This document shows positions 1-12,078 of a stretch of 64,000 nt of DNA, piece by piece. The DNA is from Mangifera indica (taxonomy: Eukaryota > Streptophyta > Magnoliopsida > Sapindales > Anacardiaceae), in the NCBI RefSeq assembly GCF_011075055.1, contig NW_025401186.1, positions 1 to 64,000 on the forward strand, given 5' to 3'. The notes beneath the pieces are model-generated. The model had not been told where the DNA came from, searched no databases, and saw only the letters and a program-made list of their open reading frames with translations. Positions within the stretch are counted from its first letter, which is position 1, and each line of letters begins with the position of its first letter. Made by a program: the position numbers and the translations under genes.

Positions 1-640
1 GAACAAATCTGACTAGCCAACTATTAATTTTCAGAAAAACCATAATTGAGTTGGTGTTTTAGTTGTAGAATTGAATTCAGCTACTGAGCATAAATAGGTT
101 TAACAATGGATCACACCATTCCAGATCAACTCATTTAAAATCATATCCATACAAAGCTCTTAAAATCTTTTGCCTTTTCATTTACATATGAAAGCCTTCT
201 AGCTTCCCGTCAGCTTCCTGCTTGGAAAAGACAACTACATCAACAACCAATTGGAAAGTGTAATGGCTATGGCAATCCTAAAAATAAAAGATAAACTTTC
301 CAAGTTGATATGTGATCTTTTAGAACTGAAAAGTGTGCCTGTGAGGTCAAATATTCACTGACTATCACCAGTTTGCATGTGTTTGTGTGTATCACACACA
401 AACACACACAATTCCTATGTGTGCATAATTTAATGGGGTAATCGCTTAGTGCTTCCTATGTGTTTCCCTGACCCTCAATCTATCAGCAAATTAACTTAGA
501 ATTTTGAAGTCCCTATATGTCTTTTTGACTATCAAAGAATAGAAGATAATTTGAAGTTCCAACAAAACATTGATGATTCACTACCCTACTTTGATTCATT
601 TAAGTTTCCTTTCCAGAATTTATATTTTCCCTTCTCTCTT
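1..640. repeat. Segmental duplication copy A (partner 40735-42295)
   Basis: Positions 1 to about 600 align by eye, with many substitutions, to 40735-40975 continued at 41949-42295. Shared landmarks are the 'gagttggtgttt' stretch, 'aagccttctagcttcc', 'gttgatatgtgatctttt' and 'aacattgatgattcact'. The partner carries a nested TRIM insertion that is absent here. No coding potential is seen. A short purine/pyrimidine CACACA/TGTGTG stretch lies at about 375-420. Confidence 0.7.
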
Positions 641-659
641 AAACCTTGCTTCCAACTAC

Positions 660-1146
660 TTTCTATTATCCTTCTGTTAGTCCCCTCTTTGGTCCAGTGG
701 TTGGTGGCCCTTCAGGTGCCAGCTCTCTAGACTGGAGATTCTATTAGTCTCTAGTGAAATTTAGTCTTGCGGTCTCCCAGTGCAACTCTTGGTCTTGGTT
801 CTGTCATTTTCCTCTCTTTCTCCTGTGGTGATTCTTGTGTTGTTATTTGGTTGTTGTTTGGTAAAGTGCAGTTTTTCTGGTTGTATTTCAAGTCAATTAG
901 GCATTATTGTTTGAGGTTTGTTAGCTTGTCAGCGGTATGGCTTTTGTGCGTTGGTGATGTTTGTGAACGTTATCCAGTTGGGTTGTTGTCCTTTTATGGG
1001 TGGCCCGAGGGGTACTTTTTTGATAGCTCGAGTTTGCCATATTCTCTATCCAACGTCCCTTGTTTTACTCTTGGTCTCTTTTGTCTCATTGAAACTCCTT
1101 TGTCTCTTTGTATCGGTTTTGGTTTTTGTTTGCTTGAGCTTATGGA
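660..1146 (+). mobile_element. Probable 5' leader of the LINE that continues at 11317
   Basis: This T/C-rich leader ends at the sequence atgga (1142-1146), which is repeated at 11317-11321 as the target-site duplication of the intervening Copia element. Removing the Copia element joins this segment to an ATG followed by decayed LINE ORF1 sequence. The segment is therefore inferred to be the 5' untranslated part of the LINE. Its 140-residue open frame has no recognisable domain and runs into the LTR, so it is not called as a gene. Confidence 0.45.
1142..1146. other. Target-site duplication atgga, left copy
   Basis: This five-base sequence sits directly before the 5' LTR and is repeated exactly at 11317-11321 directly after the 3' LTR. 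It defines the ends of the Copia element. The ATG in it is probably the ORF1 start codon of the host LINE. Confidence 0.85.
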
Positions 1147-2763
1147 TGTTAGAATATGCCCTAAAAACCTATCACTTTATTGGTTTTAAGGATTTTATAT
1201 CTTGCATATACATTATTAATAATAAAAAAAAAGTTTTGTCATAATTCACATGATTGCTACATCAATTGTAGTTGTAGTTGTATATTACAGATATATTAGC
1301 TACATACATATGACATGTGAAAGGTCCGGATGAGTTTTAATAAACGTCATCAAATCGTTCCCTGCATAGGCAATCTGTTTGGGCAATAGAATTGCAAAGT
1401 GGGTATGTGTTATATCACCACAGTATATTAGTGGATGATATTAGACATGGTGGATATACACATAGTAAACAATAGAACCATTTGATGGTTAAAGAACTGA
1501 TCAAAGGTTATTATATTATATTATTTATCGAACATGACCGTTCAACGATAATCACATAGGCATTAATATGTAGTCAATGATACATCGTAAATCATACTAG
1601 TGTATAGATCCTTTGACTTGAGATATCATAGTTGTGTTTCGTTCCAAAACGTATAGTTCATATGGTGTATACCATGAGGCTAATCATGTCTAGTTCAGAA
1701 GCCACTTTGATCATATGTTGCTTAAGCGAGAGGACAAGTGATGATCATAAAGAGATCTGTCAACTCAACTGCTCTCAAGTTCCCATACAAATATCGAGAA
1801 ACATGAAAATCTAAGACACTGGCAAGTGTAGATAAAAGTCCACATGAAAAGAGTTTTGCTGTGGCACGTTCTGAGGTATGACTTGATATTGAAAAGATTA
1901 AATATTGGATTTTGACATTCCATGAATCCAAGTTTAATCGAGACGTAACGACGAAGAGATTGGATAACATGGTAAGTGTGAGTAAAAAAGGTTCATTTGG
2001 CATTATGTGAAGCTTGTACTTCATTGTGATGTAGGGGTCATAGGGCATTGCTAGATGACACCACATGATCAGTGGGAGCTTTGTTTTGTAGTGAAAAATG
2101 AAGTATATCGGTTAACGACAGTTTTGGGTTATACAGTGATATAATGAATCGTATCGTCCGATATGGGGCCCAAGGCTAGTCACTATGAACCTTGAAGGTC
2201 ATACCCATTTTTCAAGGAGGAAAATGGTGTGATGAAGATGAAAATATTTATCCACGATTAGCTAGCACTTTCTAAGGATAAAAGTGGTATTTTTCAAATA
2301 AGATTCGAAAAAGAGGCAAAATTGTCATTTTACACTTTTGAAATTGTTTAGAAAGTGGAACATATAATTTTAGGCACAAATTAATCAACATGTGTCAAAA
2401 TACTGGTTACTCTTAATTATAAACTAATAGAAATTAGACACATGCTTAACTTGATAAATATCAAGTTTAAGCTTAATAAATAGGAGAGAAATGTAGAAAA
2501 ATAATAGATTTTTCTTCTTCTACTTCTTTTGTCGGGAAAGCTTCCATTTTTCTTCCTTTTTTCTTCCTTGAAGGGTGCAAGTCAAGAGATCACTTATTTT
2601 AATGATTCAAGCTTCCTAACTTTAAATCAAATTACAAGGTACAAGATAGTTTACATGTTTCTATGCTTTATTTCTTGAAACAACATGTAAATTTTATATT
2701 ACCATTGTTACATATAATGTGAACATGATCTAAAAATTTTAATTTTCTTGCCAAAATCCTATA
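1147..2763 (+). repeat. 5' LTR of Copia-1
   Basis: It begins TGTTAGAATATGCCCTA and ends at 'aaaatcctata', where the 3' LTR has the canonical ...CA ending. It aligns along its whole length with 9687-11316, including the 'cattggatgatatta'-type middle part and the 'cttcttctacttcttttgtc' downstream part. It would have carried the promoter and polyadenylation signal of the element. Confidence 0.9.
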
Positions 2764-2780
2764 AATGGTTTCAGAGCAAG
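2764..2780 (+). other. Primer binding site of Copia-1
   Basis: The sequence TGGTTTCAGAGCAAG follows the 5' LTR by two bases. It resembles the plant initiator-methionine tRNA complement TGGTATCAGAGC with one change. Its position is what is expected of the minus-strand primer site. Confidence 0.75.
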
Positions 2781-5460
2781 AGTTTGATCCTTGAATGACA
2801 AGAATATGCTATAATTTTAGGTGTTTGGAAGTGTTAGTGATCAAAACCTAAGATATAAGTTTTGTTATGTGTGATTGGTTCAAACCAAGTGTATATATGT
2901 TATTAGGAATGTCTTAATAGCATTTGAGAAGCTTTAAATTGTTGAAATTGTGTTGGATAACTTTTGACATAATAAAAAAAAAAAACCTAATTTTAGAAAT
3001 TTAGGTGTTTTTGAAATTAATGGTTTAATCATGATTTATACATAATTGTCATGATATACACATGAATTTTAATCTTGACTTTACATGGAAATGTGTTTTT
3101 AAGAAACTTAGTTTGTGTGACTTGGTAAAGGGCATGAACAAGTTGACATGATTTCTATGTGTTTGGTTGATGGAAATAACATTCAATGTTGATTGAATTG
3201 TTATTAATTCATTAAACTAGTGTTTGACTTGGTTTGATTGAGAATTGAATTCTTGATAGCTTGGATTGGATAAATTACATTATGAGTAACCATATTCATG
3301 CTTGAATAATTATTAAATGGTGAGATGGATTATGTTTGAGTGGTGAATGATTCATATATGTCATGATTTGGTGAAATGCATGACACTTGTGAATTTGGCT
3401 CACATTAAGCATGTGTTATGTATTTATTTTACAACTTGTCATTCCAAAATCTATTCATGTTTAAGTATGAATTGAAACATGTTTAGTGAGATTTTGGTGA
3501 ACTTGGTATGTGTTTTGGAAACATCAAGAGTTGGGGTTTCATGGTTGGTTTCAAGAAAAATGTAATATAAAATTTTGGTTTAATTACTTTGTATACTTGT
3601 TATGGTTTGATCTTGTAGACACCAAACATTGGATGTGTTTGTGTTTTAGCAAACTTGAACAAAGAGCATAAAGTACGGTAAATTATTTGTTAAGTTCACC
3701 AAATTACAAATTTAATTTCTAAGTTTGAATGTTTGACTATAGTGTTACAAATATTAATATGGTGCCCACAATGTTATGTTATTATAGGTATATGTGATAG
3801 CATTAATGTGTATGTTATATATGAGACATTATGACATGTTAAACATCATGCATCTAAATGCTTAACATTATTTATGCTAGATTAAAATGGACTTAACATA
3901 GTGGATATGTTTGTTGTATTAGATACATAAATAAAAACTCAAGTTTGCTAGTCTAGGATTAAGTTATAAGATTTGGATCTCTTATATGCAAGATCAACCT
4001 AATGTACATTTTAGATATGTGATATGCTAAGTTGTATGAAAATATGACTTCTTTTGATTATTGAATAATATAGTTGATATGTGTTTGATAGCATGCCTAA
4101 GTTTTATGTTTTATATTAGGCCAAACGACTATTTCCCACCCAAGGTTTGATATTTTCTCAAGTTTCCACCCTTTAACTATGGAAACACCAAACACCCACC
4201 CATGGCTGGTTAGATTTAACAAAACCCTAACGGTGGTAAGGGTAAAATCGTTATTTTTGCTATAATATTAAAAATAAACTAAAATATAATATAATTTTGC
4301 CCCCTAAACTTTAAAAACTAAAATTTTCCCCCAGCCTAAGTTTTAAAAAATCATAGTTTCACCTTAGGGTTTGGTTTTGAAATCTTCGGTGACTTATCCG
4401 GCTCCATTGCCAACGGCCTCTCCCTCCCGAAGCAACCTCTCCTTCCGACGATCTCTTTCCTCCTATTTGGAGGTCTGATCGACGTCGAAGACTCCTTGGG
4501 AGACGAAGAACTTCGTCTGGAAAATTTTAGTTTTTAAAGTTTAGGGGGGTAAAAAGAGATAAAATTTTTAGGTGTTAGGGTTCTGTTAAATCTAACCGGT
4601 CATGGGTGGGTGTTTGGTGTTTCCATAGTTAAAAAGGGGACATTTGAGAAAACATCAAACCTTGGGTGGGAAATAGTCGTTTGGCCTTTATATTATCATG
4701 TAATTTATTTATGGCATATAATACATAGTTTTGTCTTTTAGAGAACTAAAACTTTTAGGCATGAAATATTCTTACAATACCATTTAGGATATTAGAAAAG
4801 TTTTCAATAGCATAAATTGTACGAATATGGTTTAGTAACTTGTCTTGCGTGATAAATACGTATTCAAAAATACATACTAGACTACTCAAGATATAAACTG
4901 AACCTATTTAATAATAATAAAATCTTTCCCAAATTTTCAATATCAAATTCGAGCCTTATATTGTGGGTCGATTAGGGTTACGTTATAAGGCTAGAAATCC
5001 TATATTTCTATTATGTGATGGATATTATGCCATATAGGGCAAAATTAGTCGATTAGTGTCTTGAGTACTATTTTTGTCATTCCCTAGATTTTATTATGTG
5101 TGGGAGTGATGGGGTAATATATCTAGAAAGCATGATAGGTTGAATTTGACTAGTTTAGAGTGCGTAGATCTATTGTGTGCGGTGCTCAAAGTTAGAGGCT
5201 CACATGAATCATAACTTGCATTTGGAATGTAAAGGGAAATCAATTCCTATTTATTAAGCTTGACGGACTTAGATCTATTATGTGTAGTTTGTCAAGTTTG
5301 ATAAGAACTTGATTCCCCATTAGAAAAGTGATCCAATGAACTTTCTGAATCTTCAATTGGGGAAGTATAAGATTTGAATAAAATAGTGGGAGTTAATAAG
5401 ATTAGGTTTATTGGTAATTACTAATGAATTTGTTATTTCTTGCAGCATTCTCTCTTGTGA
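2781..5460 (+). other. Untranslated leader of Copia-1 with no gene seen
   Basis: This stretch between the PBS and gag is AT-rich and full of stops in all frames. Apart from the MITE at 4119-4686 it shows no domain. Long leaders are usual in elements of this kind. Confidence 0.6.
4119..4686. mobile_element. MULE-type MITE, copy 1, nested in Copia-1
   Basis: The ends are an almost perfect inverted repeat of about 45 bp starting GGCCAAACGACTATTTCCCA. An exact 9-bp duplication, tttatatta, lies outside (4110-4118 and 4687-4695). A 9-bp duplication is characteristic of the Mutator (MULE) superfamily. The interior is not coding. Related copies lie at 20303-21289, 25390-26423, 28668-29160 (truncated) and 46006-46816. 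Confidence 0.9.
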
Positions 5461-5474
5461 TATAAAATCTCAAA

Positions 5475-6149
5475 ATGTTAATAGCAAATAATATACTCCT
5501 GAAATTGATGGACTCTCATACGCTTATTGGTCCCAATTTTAAAGATTGGCTGAGAAATCTGACAATTGTTCTCAATCTTGAAAAGTCAGCTTATGCCTTA
5601 GAGGCACCTTTACTAGTAGCAGTGGACCTTGACACCCCTAAGGAAGAGCAAAGGGCTTATGCTGAATGGGTAGATATCGACTTACGAGTTCGTAGTTATA
5701 TGTTGGCATCAATGAACTCTGAACTTTAAACTTAGTTTAAGAACGTGCAGAGTGCGTATGAAATTATCACTACTTTAAAAGAATTATATAGTGAAAATGC
5801 TCGAGTGAAGGAATATAATTTGATAACTTCAATATTCAGCATGCGACTTAAGGAGGGCATTTCCCCAGATGATCATGTTATTAAAATGATTAACAAGACT
5901 AGGGAGTTACAAATTATGGGCATAGATTTGCCACATAATGTTCGAGTGAATTTGATTCTCCATTCACTCCCTCCAACTTTTATGTTGTTTATTACAAATT
6001 ATAATCTCAATAGGATTGATCACACTTTCTTTGAGCTTCTTAATGATATTCAAGAATTTTACAATAATGAGAAGAAAGGGAAAACACCAACTAAATTGCT
6101 AGCTACCTTTGCCATGAGAGGCAAAAAAAGGCAAGCTCAAAAGCCTTAG
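5475..6149 (+). pseudogene. Copia-1 gag remnant
   Basis: One reading frame, broken by a stop near 5727, encodes a Copia-type gag. The N-terminal part has the usual N-F-K-x-W-L-R-N-L-x-I-V-L pattern (residues about 18-30), and the second part from 5745 continues in frame with the UBN2-like segment (LKELYSENARVKEYNLITSI). The expected CCHC zinc knuckle, downstream near 6315-6370, is in another frame and has lost three of its four ligands, reading CFYYNQEGQWKKNY. Gag forms the virus-like particle in active elements; this one cannot make an intact product. Confidence 0.85.
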
Positions 6150-6439
6150 AGGAAAGGTTCACAAATGGGATCTGGTGGACCAAAAGTACAAAGAAAAGTT
6201 TTAAGAAAACCACTACCAAACTTTCTAGGATGAAGGGTTCTGGCATCAGGCTATTACGTTTTCAGCCTCTATGACCATCTATTCCATAGAAAGAAAAGAA
6301 GCAGAAGAAGAGAAATTGTTTTTATTACAACCAAGAGGGGCAATGGAAGAAGAACTACCCTCTATACCTTAATGATCTGAGAAAAAGCAAAGCAGGTACA
6401 TATTAGTGTTATGTAATTGAATTTGAATTAAATGTTAAT

Positions 6440-7040
6440 TCAAACATTGATTCTTGGATATTGGATTCTACTGCAACTTCACATGTTTGTGCTTACTTAC
6501 AACATCTGCAGAATAGTTCTGCCTTGAGATGTGATGAGATCACATTGAGACTGGTCGATGGGACACAAGTTTCTGCATAAACTATAGGTATATGTAATGT
6601 ATAGTTACCTACTAGGTATGTAATAACTTTGTATAAAACTTTGTATTTTGCTAATGCCACCAAGAATATCATCTTCATTCCAGTTTTGTGTAAAAATGGT
6701 TATCGGTTTACATTTAATGGAAATGAATGTCTAATTTATTTTGGAAATAGATTAGTAGGAAATGTTATTAGTACAGATGGTTTTTATGTGGTAGAACTTC
6801 ATTTGCATAGCGATATGTCTTTTATATCATCTAAAAGAACAAGAGAACACATAAATCCAATAGTTCTATGGTATCACAGATTTCGTTATATTGGAGAGGA
6901 TCAGATTCGACAATTAAGAGAAAATGACTATTATGTTCATTGGGTTCAGAACCCTATCTTACTTGTGAATCTTGTCTTCGAGGAAAAACGATCAAGCTTC
7001 CATTTAAGAATAAAGGGGAGCGAGCTAAAAATATATTAGA
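6440..7040 (+). pseudogene. Copia-1 protease and pre-integrase remnant
   Basis: The protease active-site region reads WILDSTATSHVC near 6450-6490. The usual D-S-G is changed to D-S-T. After frame breaks, 6629-7039 is open and carries the pre-integrase segment with WYHRFRYIGEDQIRQL, a decayed form of the common WH(K/R)RLGHIG pattern. Neither part would be active. Confidence 0.8.
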
Positions 7041-7834
7041 ATTAATACACACTGATGTGTGTGGCCCTTTTAATGAAATGGCCTGAAGAGGTTTTTCATA
7101 CTTCATTACCTTTATCGATGATTATTCTCGATATGGGTATTTGTATTTGATGAAATACAAATCTAAAGCTTTTGAAAAGTTCAGAGAGTTTCAAAAAGAA
7201 GTAGAAAATCAAACTAGAAAGAATATTAAAGCTTTGCGTTCAAATCGTAGAGGTGAATACTTAAGTACATAATTTCTGGAGTTCTTAAGAGACAAAGAAA
7301 TACTATCTTAGTTGACTGTCATTCACACCACAGCATAATGGTGTGTCTAAATAGAGAAATCGTACTTTGTTAGATATGATACGATCTATGATGAGTTTTA
7401 TTCACTTACCAATTTTTTTATGGGGATATACTTTTCAAACAACACTACATATGTTGAATAAAGCACCATCAAAGTTCATTCGAAAGACACCATACGAATT
7501 ATGGTATAACAGGCTTCTAAGTGAAAACTACCTAAAAATCAAGGGATGTTCAACATTTGTCAAAGTGGTTAGAACTAATAAATTAGAGTCTCAAACAGAA
7601 AAGGGTCGGTTCATCGGGTATCTAAAAGAAAGTTTAGGATATTATTTCTACTTTCACTTTGATCAAAGGATTATGGTCAGTAGAAATGCACATTTTCTCG
7701 AGAAAGAGTTCTTGGAGGAAAGTGGTGCAAAAAAGAAAATTATGCTCGAAGAAGAGTTTAGAGAACCAGTAACCAAACCTATTCAAGTAAATCCTCCAAG
7801 TATACAATCACCTATACCAACTACAATGGCTTAA
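7041..7834 (+). pseudogene. Copia-1 integrase remnant
   Basis: The catalytic core can be read in pieces: FITFIDDYSRYGYLYLMKYK near 7100-7160 and RSNRRGEYLST near 7235-7270. An open part (7367-7834) follows with the KTPYELWYNR and GRFIGYLKESLGYYFY segments typical of the integrase C-terminal half. In-frame stops and one frame change separate the pieces. The core D,D,E set is incomplete because of the breaks. Confidence 0.85.
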
Positions 7835-7911
7835 GTAAGAAAGTCTACTAGAGGTCTCGACCTCCCGAGAGATATGGATTTCTGATAGAAGGGGATTTTG
7901 AATCGCTTCTA

Positions 7912-8820
7912 ATGAGAGAAACTGAGCATCTAAAAGATCCAAAAACTTATCAAGAGACAATATTAGATATTGACTCCGACAGATGGCTAGAGGCAATGAA
8001 TTCAGAAATTAAATCTATGAATGCCAATCAAGTATGGACACTCGTTGATCCACCTAATGGAATAGTTTCAATCGAATGTAAATGGATCCTCAAGAGGAAA
8101 ATTGGCAAGGATGGAAAAGTTGAAACTTATAAAGCTCGATTGGTAGCTAAAGGTTATATTCAAAAACAAGGGTTGGATTATGAAGAGACTTTTTCACTAG
8201 TCACGATGCTTAAATTCATCATAATCCTACGAGTTATTGCAGCACACTATGATTATGAGATATGGCAAATAGATGTTAAAACTATTTTTCTTAATAGGTA
8301 CATTGAGGAAAATATTTATATGGAGCAACGAATTGGTTTTATATCCACTATCGAGAGGCATAAAGTATGCAAACTACATCAATCTATATATGGATTGAAA
8401 CAAGCTTCAAGAAGCTAGAATATCCGATTTGATGAAACAATTCGAGTATTCAGTTTCATTAAAAATCTGGATAAGCTATGTGTCTATAAATCTGATAGGG
8501 ATAAAATTGTCATTTTCCTACTCTTATATGTAGATGACATATTATTAATTGGAAACAATATTGGCACTATGACTGAGGTTAAGCTATGGCTAGCGAAATC
8601 TTTCTCCGTGAAGGATCTAAGAGAAACAACTTATATTCTAGGTATTCGCATCTATAGAGATAGAGCGAAATGATTAATAGGTTTATCTCAAAAATTGTAC
8701 ATAGAGAAAGTGTTGAAACGTTTTCATATGTAAGACTCTAAGAGAGGTCTTCTACTGTTTCCTTATGGAACACATTTATCGAAAGATATGTGTCCAGAGA
8801 CAGATGAAGAGTAATAATGA
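7912..8820 (+). pseudogene. Copia-1 reverse transcriptase remnant
   Basis: The open part 7912-8418 has the Copia RT start (WLEAMNSEIKSMNANQVWTL, KARLVAKGYIQKQGLDYEE). The catalytic palm motif LLYVDDILLI is intact near 8520-8550, but after a stop. More stops follow before the RNase H part. The enzyme would copy element RNA into DNA; here it is dead. Confidence 0.9.
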
Positions 8821-9440
8821 ATGTGTGAGATGTCATATGCTTCAGCAGTAGGTAGTCTCATGTACGCCATGTTATGTACACGACTAGATATTGCTTTTAC
8901 AGTTAGTGTAGTAAGGAAATATCAATCAAATCTTGGAGAAAGACATTGGATAGCAATAAAAGCTATCTTGAAATATTTAGGGAGGACTAAGGAGTTGATA
9001 TTGGGTTATGGGGGTTCAGAGTTAACACTAAAAGGATACTCAGATTCTAATTTTCAGTTAGATGTAGATGATAGAAAGTCTACGTCTGCATTTGTTTTTT
9101 TCTGTAATAGAGGCGTAGTTAGTTGGAAAAATGCCAAACAATCGACTACTACAAACTATACTATAGAAGCTAAGTATATTACCGTTTTAGAAGCTGAGAA
9201 AGAGGTCGTTTGGATGTGTAAATTCACTATAGAGTTGGGCATGGTTCCTCAGATGAGTCAACCAATAATTATATTCTATGACAATATTGGTGTCATTGTA
9301 TAAGCAAAGGAACCAAAAGTGCATCAAAGGTTAAAACATGTTCAGCAAAAATATCACATCTTGAAAGAATTCATTGGAGCTAAAGATATTGTTATTTAGA
9401 AGATTGCTTCGGTGGACAATCTTACAGACCCACTAACTAA
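8821..9440 (+). pseudogene. Copia-1 RNase H remnant
   Basis: The open part 8821-9303 begins at the conserved YASAVGSLMYAM segment and includes GYSDSNFQLDVDDRKSTSAF and the SWKNAKQ segment. The last part, KEFIGAKDIVI then NLTDPLTKAL, can be read to about 9440 across stops. This is the end of the Copia polyprotein. Confidence 0.88.
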
Positions 9441-9453
9441 AGCACTGACACAA

Positions 9454-9767
9454 AGACTATTGGACTAGCATCTAGAGAGGATGGGCATTAGGTACTATAG
9501 TAGTTGGTTTTAGTGCAAGTGGGAGTTCTTATTAGAATATGCCCTAAAAACCAATCGTTTTGTTAGTTTTAAGGGTTGTATATCTTACATATACATTGTT
9601 AACAAAAAAAAGACTGTTGGACTAGCATCTAGAGATGATGGGCATTAGGTACTATAGCAGTTGGTTTTAGTGCAAGTGGGAGTTCTTGTTAGAATATGCC
9701 CTAAAAACCAATCGTTTTGTTAGTTTTAAGGGTTGTATATCTTGTATATACATTGTTAATAAAAAAA
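9454..9767 (+). repeat. 157-bp tandem duplication across the polypurine tract and LTR start
   Basis: Unit 1 (9454-9610) and unit 2 (9611-9767) are nearly identical. Each holds the last codons of the element, the GTGCAAGTGGGAGTTCTT polypurine tract and about the first 80 bases of the LTR. Unit 1 begins its LTR piece with TATTAG instead of TGTTAG. Only the second unit continues into the full 3' LTR. Confidence 0.88.
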
Positions 9768-11316
9768 AGAAAAGGAGTTCCATCATACTTCATATGTTTT
9801 CTATGTCACTTTTATATCTATGTTGTAGTTGTATATTATATCCATATTAGCTACATGCATATGACATGTGAAAGGTCCCGATGAGTTTTAATAAACGTCA
9901 TCAAATTGTTCCTTATATGGACAATCTGTTTAGGCAATAGTATTCCATAGTGGGTGTGTGCTATATCACCATAATATATCAATGGATGATATTAGATATG
10001 GTGGATATACACATAGGTGAACAATAGAACCGTTTAATGGTTAGAGAACTGATCAAAGGTTATTATATTATATTGTTTATCAAACATAACCATTGAATGA
10101 TAATCACATCGGTATTAATATGTAGTCAATGATACATCGTAAATCATACTAATGTATAGATCCTTTGACTTGAGATATCATGGTTATAATTCATTCCGGA
10201 ACATATGGTTCATATGGTGTATACCACAAGGCTAATCATGTCTCGTTCAAAAGCCACTTTGATCATATGTTACTTGAGCAAGAGGACAAGTGATGATCAT
10301 ACAGGGATCTGTCAGCTTGACTGCTCCCGAGTTCCTATATGAACATCGAAAAACATGAAAATCTAAGACATTGGCTAGTATAGATAAAAGTCCACATGGA
10401 AAGAGTTTCGATATGACACGTTCTGAGGTATGACTTGATATTCGAAAAGATTAAATATTGGATTTTGACATTTCATGAATCCAAGTTTAATCGAGATGTA
10501 ACGACGGAGGGATTGGACTACATGGTAAGTGTGAGTAAGAAAGGTTCATTTGGCATTATGTGAAGCTTGTTCTTCATTGTGATGTAGGGGTTATGGAACA
10601 TTGCTAGATGACACCACATGATCAGTGGAGCTTCGTTTTGTAATGAAAAATGAAGTTTATCAATTAACAAAAGTTTTGGGTTATACAGTGATATAATAAA
10701 ATGTATCATCCGATATGGGGCCCAAGGTTACGTCACTATGAACCTTGAAGGTCACACCCATATTTCAAGGAAAAAAATGGTGTGATGAAGATGAAATTAT
10801 TTATCCATGGTTAGCTAGCACTTTCCGAGGATAAAAATTGTACTTTTCGAATAAGATTTGGAAAAGGGGCAAAATTGTTATTTTACACTTTTGAAATTGT
10901 TCAGAAAGTGGAACATATAATTTTGGGCACAAATTAATCAATATGTGTCAAAATATTGGTTACTCTTAATTATAAACCAACAAAAATTGGATATATGCTT
11001 AACTTGATAAATATCAAGTTTAAGCTTAATAAATGGGAGAGAAATATAGAAAAATAATAGATTTTTCTTCTTCTTCTTCTTTTGTAGGGAAAGCTTCCAT
11101 TTTTCTTCCTTTTTTCTTCCTCGAAGGGTGCAAGTCAAGAGATCACTTATTTTAGTGATTCAAGCTTCCTAATTTCAAATCAAATTACAAGGTACAAGAT
11201 AGTTTACACATTTCTATGTTTTATTTCTTGAAACAACATGTAAATTTTATATTACCATTGTTACATATGATATGAACATGATCTAAAAATTTTAATTTTC
11301 TTGCCAAAATCCTACA
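9687..11316 (+). repeat. 3' LTR of Copia-1
   Basis: It starts TGTTAGAATATGCCC, ends CCTACA and aligns with 1147-2763. The atgga duplication follows at once. Confidence 0.9.
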
Positions 11317-11321
11317 ATGGA
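11317..11321. other. Target-site duplication atgga, right copy
   Basis: It is identical to 1142-1146 and directly follows the CA end of the 3' LTR. Confidence 0.85.
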
Positions 11322-12078
11322 TTCTTCCTAGTACAAAGTTGATTGCTCCAGTGCTAAGGCAGTTTCTTCTGGAGTTGGTAAAGAGACAAATAGATCAAAA
11401 GAGTCATCTGGTAGCGAAATGGGTTTCACCTCCTTTGTATTGGCTGTTAAGTTACAGCATAAATTGTTTTAAAGAAGAAGGTCTAATACTTGCTTGGAGT
11501 ATTTCCCTCATCCAAAGAAGAAGTGTGCAAAGCGTACAATTGTTCATCCTCTAAAGGAAGTTATGGAAGAATGAGCTAAAAGATGGTAGAGTTGTGCTAT
11601 AGGATTTTTCTTAGGAATGAGAGTTTCTTTCTTAATTATCAAGAAGTATGCAAAACGAATGTGGGCTAACCTTGGCCTCGTGGAAATTACTTCAAATGGG
11701 CAAGGCATGTTTGTGCTTAGATATAGGAATAATGAAGATCATATAAGGATTGTTGAAGAGGGCCCTTAGGTGGTTGGAAGCAGCCTTTCTTTGTGCAAGA
11801 AATGAGAAGAAACCTCGTAATAACGTCAGAGAACATCAAGAAAGTTATTGTATTGGTGAAGATATTTGACATCGCCTTTAATTATTGGAGCACCAAAGGT
11901 CTTAGTTACTTAGCTAGTAGCCTTGGTAAACCTTTTTACTTAGATTCGATCACAGAGGAAAGTTCTTGCCTTGAATTTGCCCTAATATATGTTGAAAAAA
12001 AAGTTTATAAAGTCTTTTTAGATTTTATAGATCTTGGTTTATCGAGTGGAGAGAGTATGGAATCTGGAGGCCTATAAG
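11322..12078 (+). pseudogene. LINE ORF1 remnant (DUF4283-type protein)
   Basis: Read from the ATG in the target duplication, the frame gives a short start, a stop, and then decayed ORF1 sequence. 11620-11775 reads KKYAKRMWANLGLVEITSNG and then FVLRYRNN and EEGP, the layout of the DUF4283 domain of plant L1 ORF1 proteins. After a frame change, 11793-12077 carries FNYWSTKGLSYLASSLGKPF, the conserved segment that follows it. ORF1 proteins bind the element RNA. Several stops show it is dead. Confidence 0.72.

Larger units (their letters stand above)
1147..11316 (+). mobile_element. Ty1/Copia LTR retrotransposon, decayed, about 10.2 kb (Copia-1)
   Basis: This is a complete but non-functional element with long LTRs (1147-2763 and 9687-11316), a PBS after the 5' LTR, a polypurine tract before the 3' LTR and exact 5-bp duplications (atgga) outside. 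Domain order is gag, protease, integrase, reverse transcriptase, RNase H, which is the Copia order. Many stops and frameshifts break the polyprotein. LTRs of about 1.6 kb and the RT wording resemble the Angela/TAR lineages; that lineage call is an inference. A MULE-type MITE is nested at 4119-4686. The two LTRs differ by many substitutions, so the insertion is not recent. It lies inside a LINE. Confidence 0.92.

Noticed and set aside
767..1244. Two overlapping plus-strand open frames (140 and 108 residues)
   Set aside because: They are T-rich, hydrophobic by composition, lack any domain and run into the Copia LTR; best explained as LINE leader sequence.
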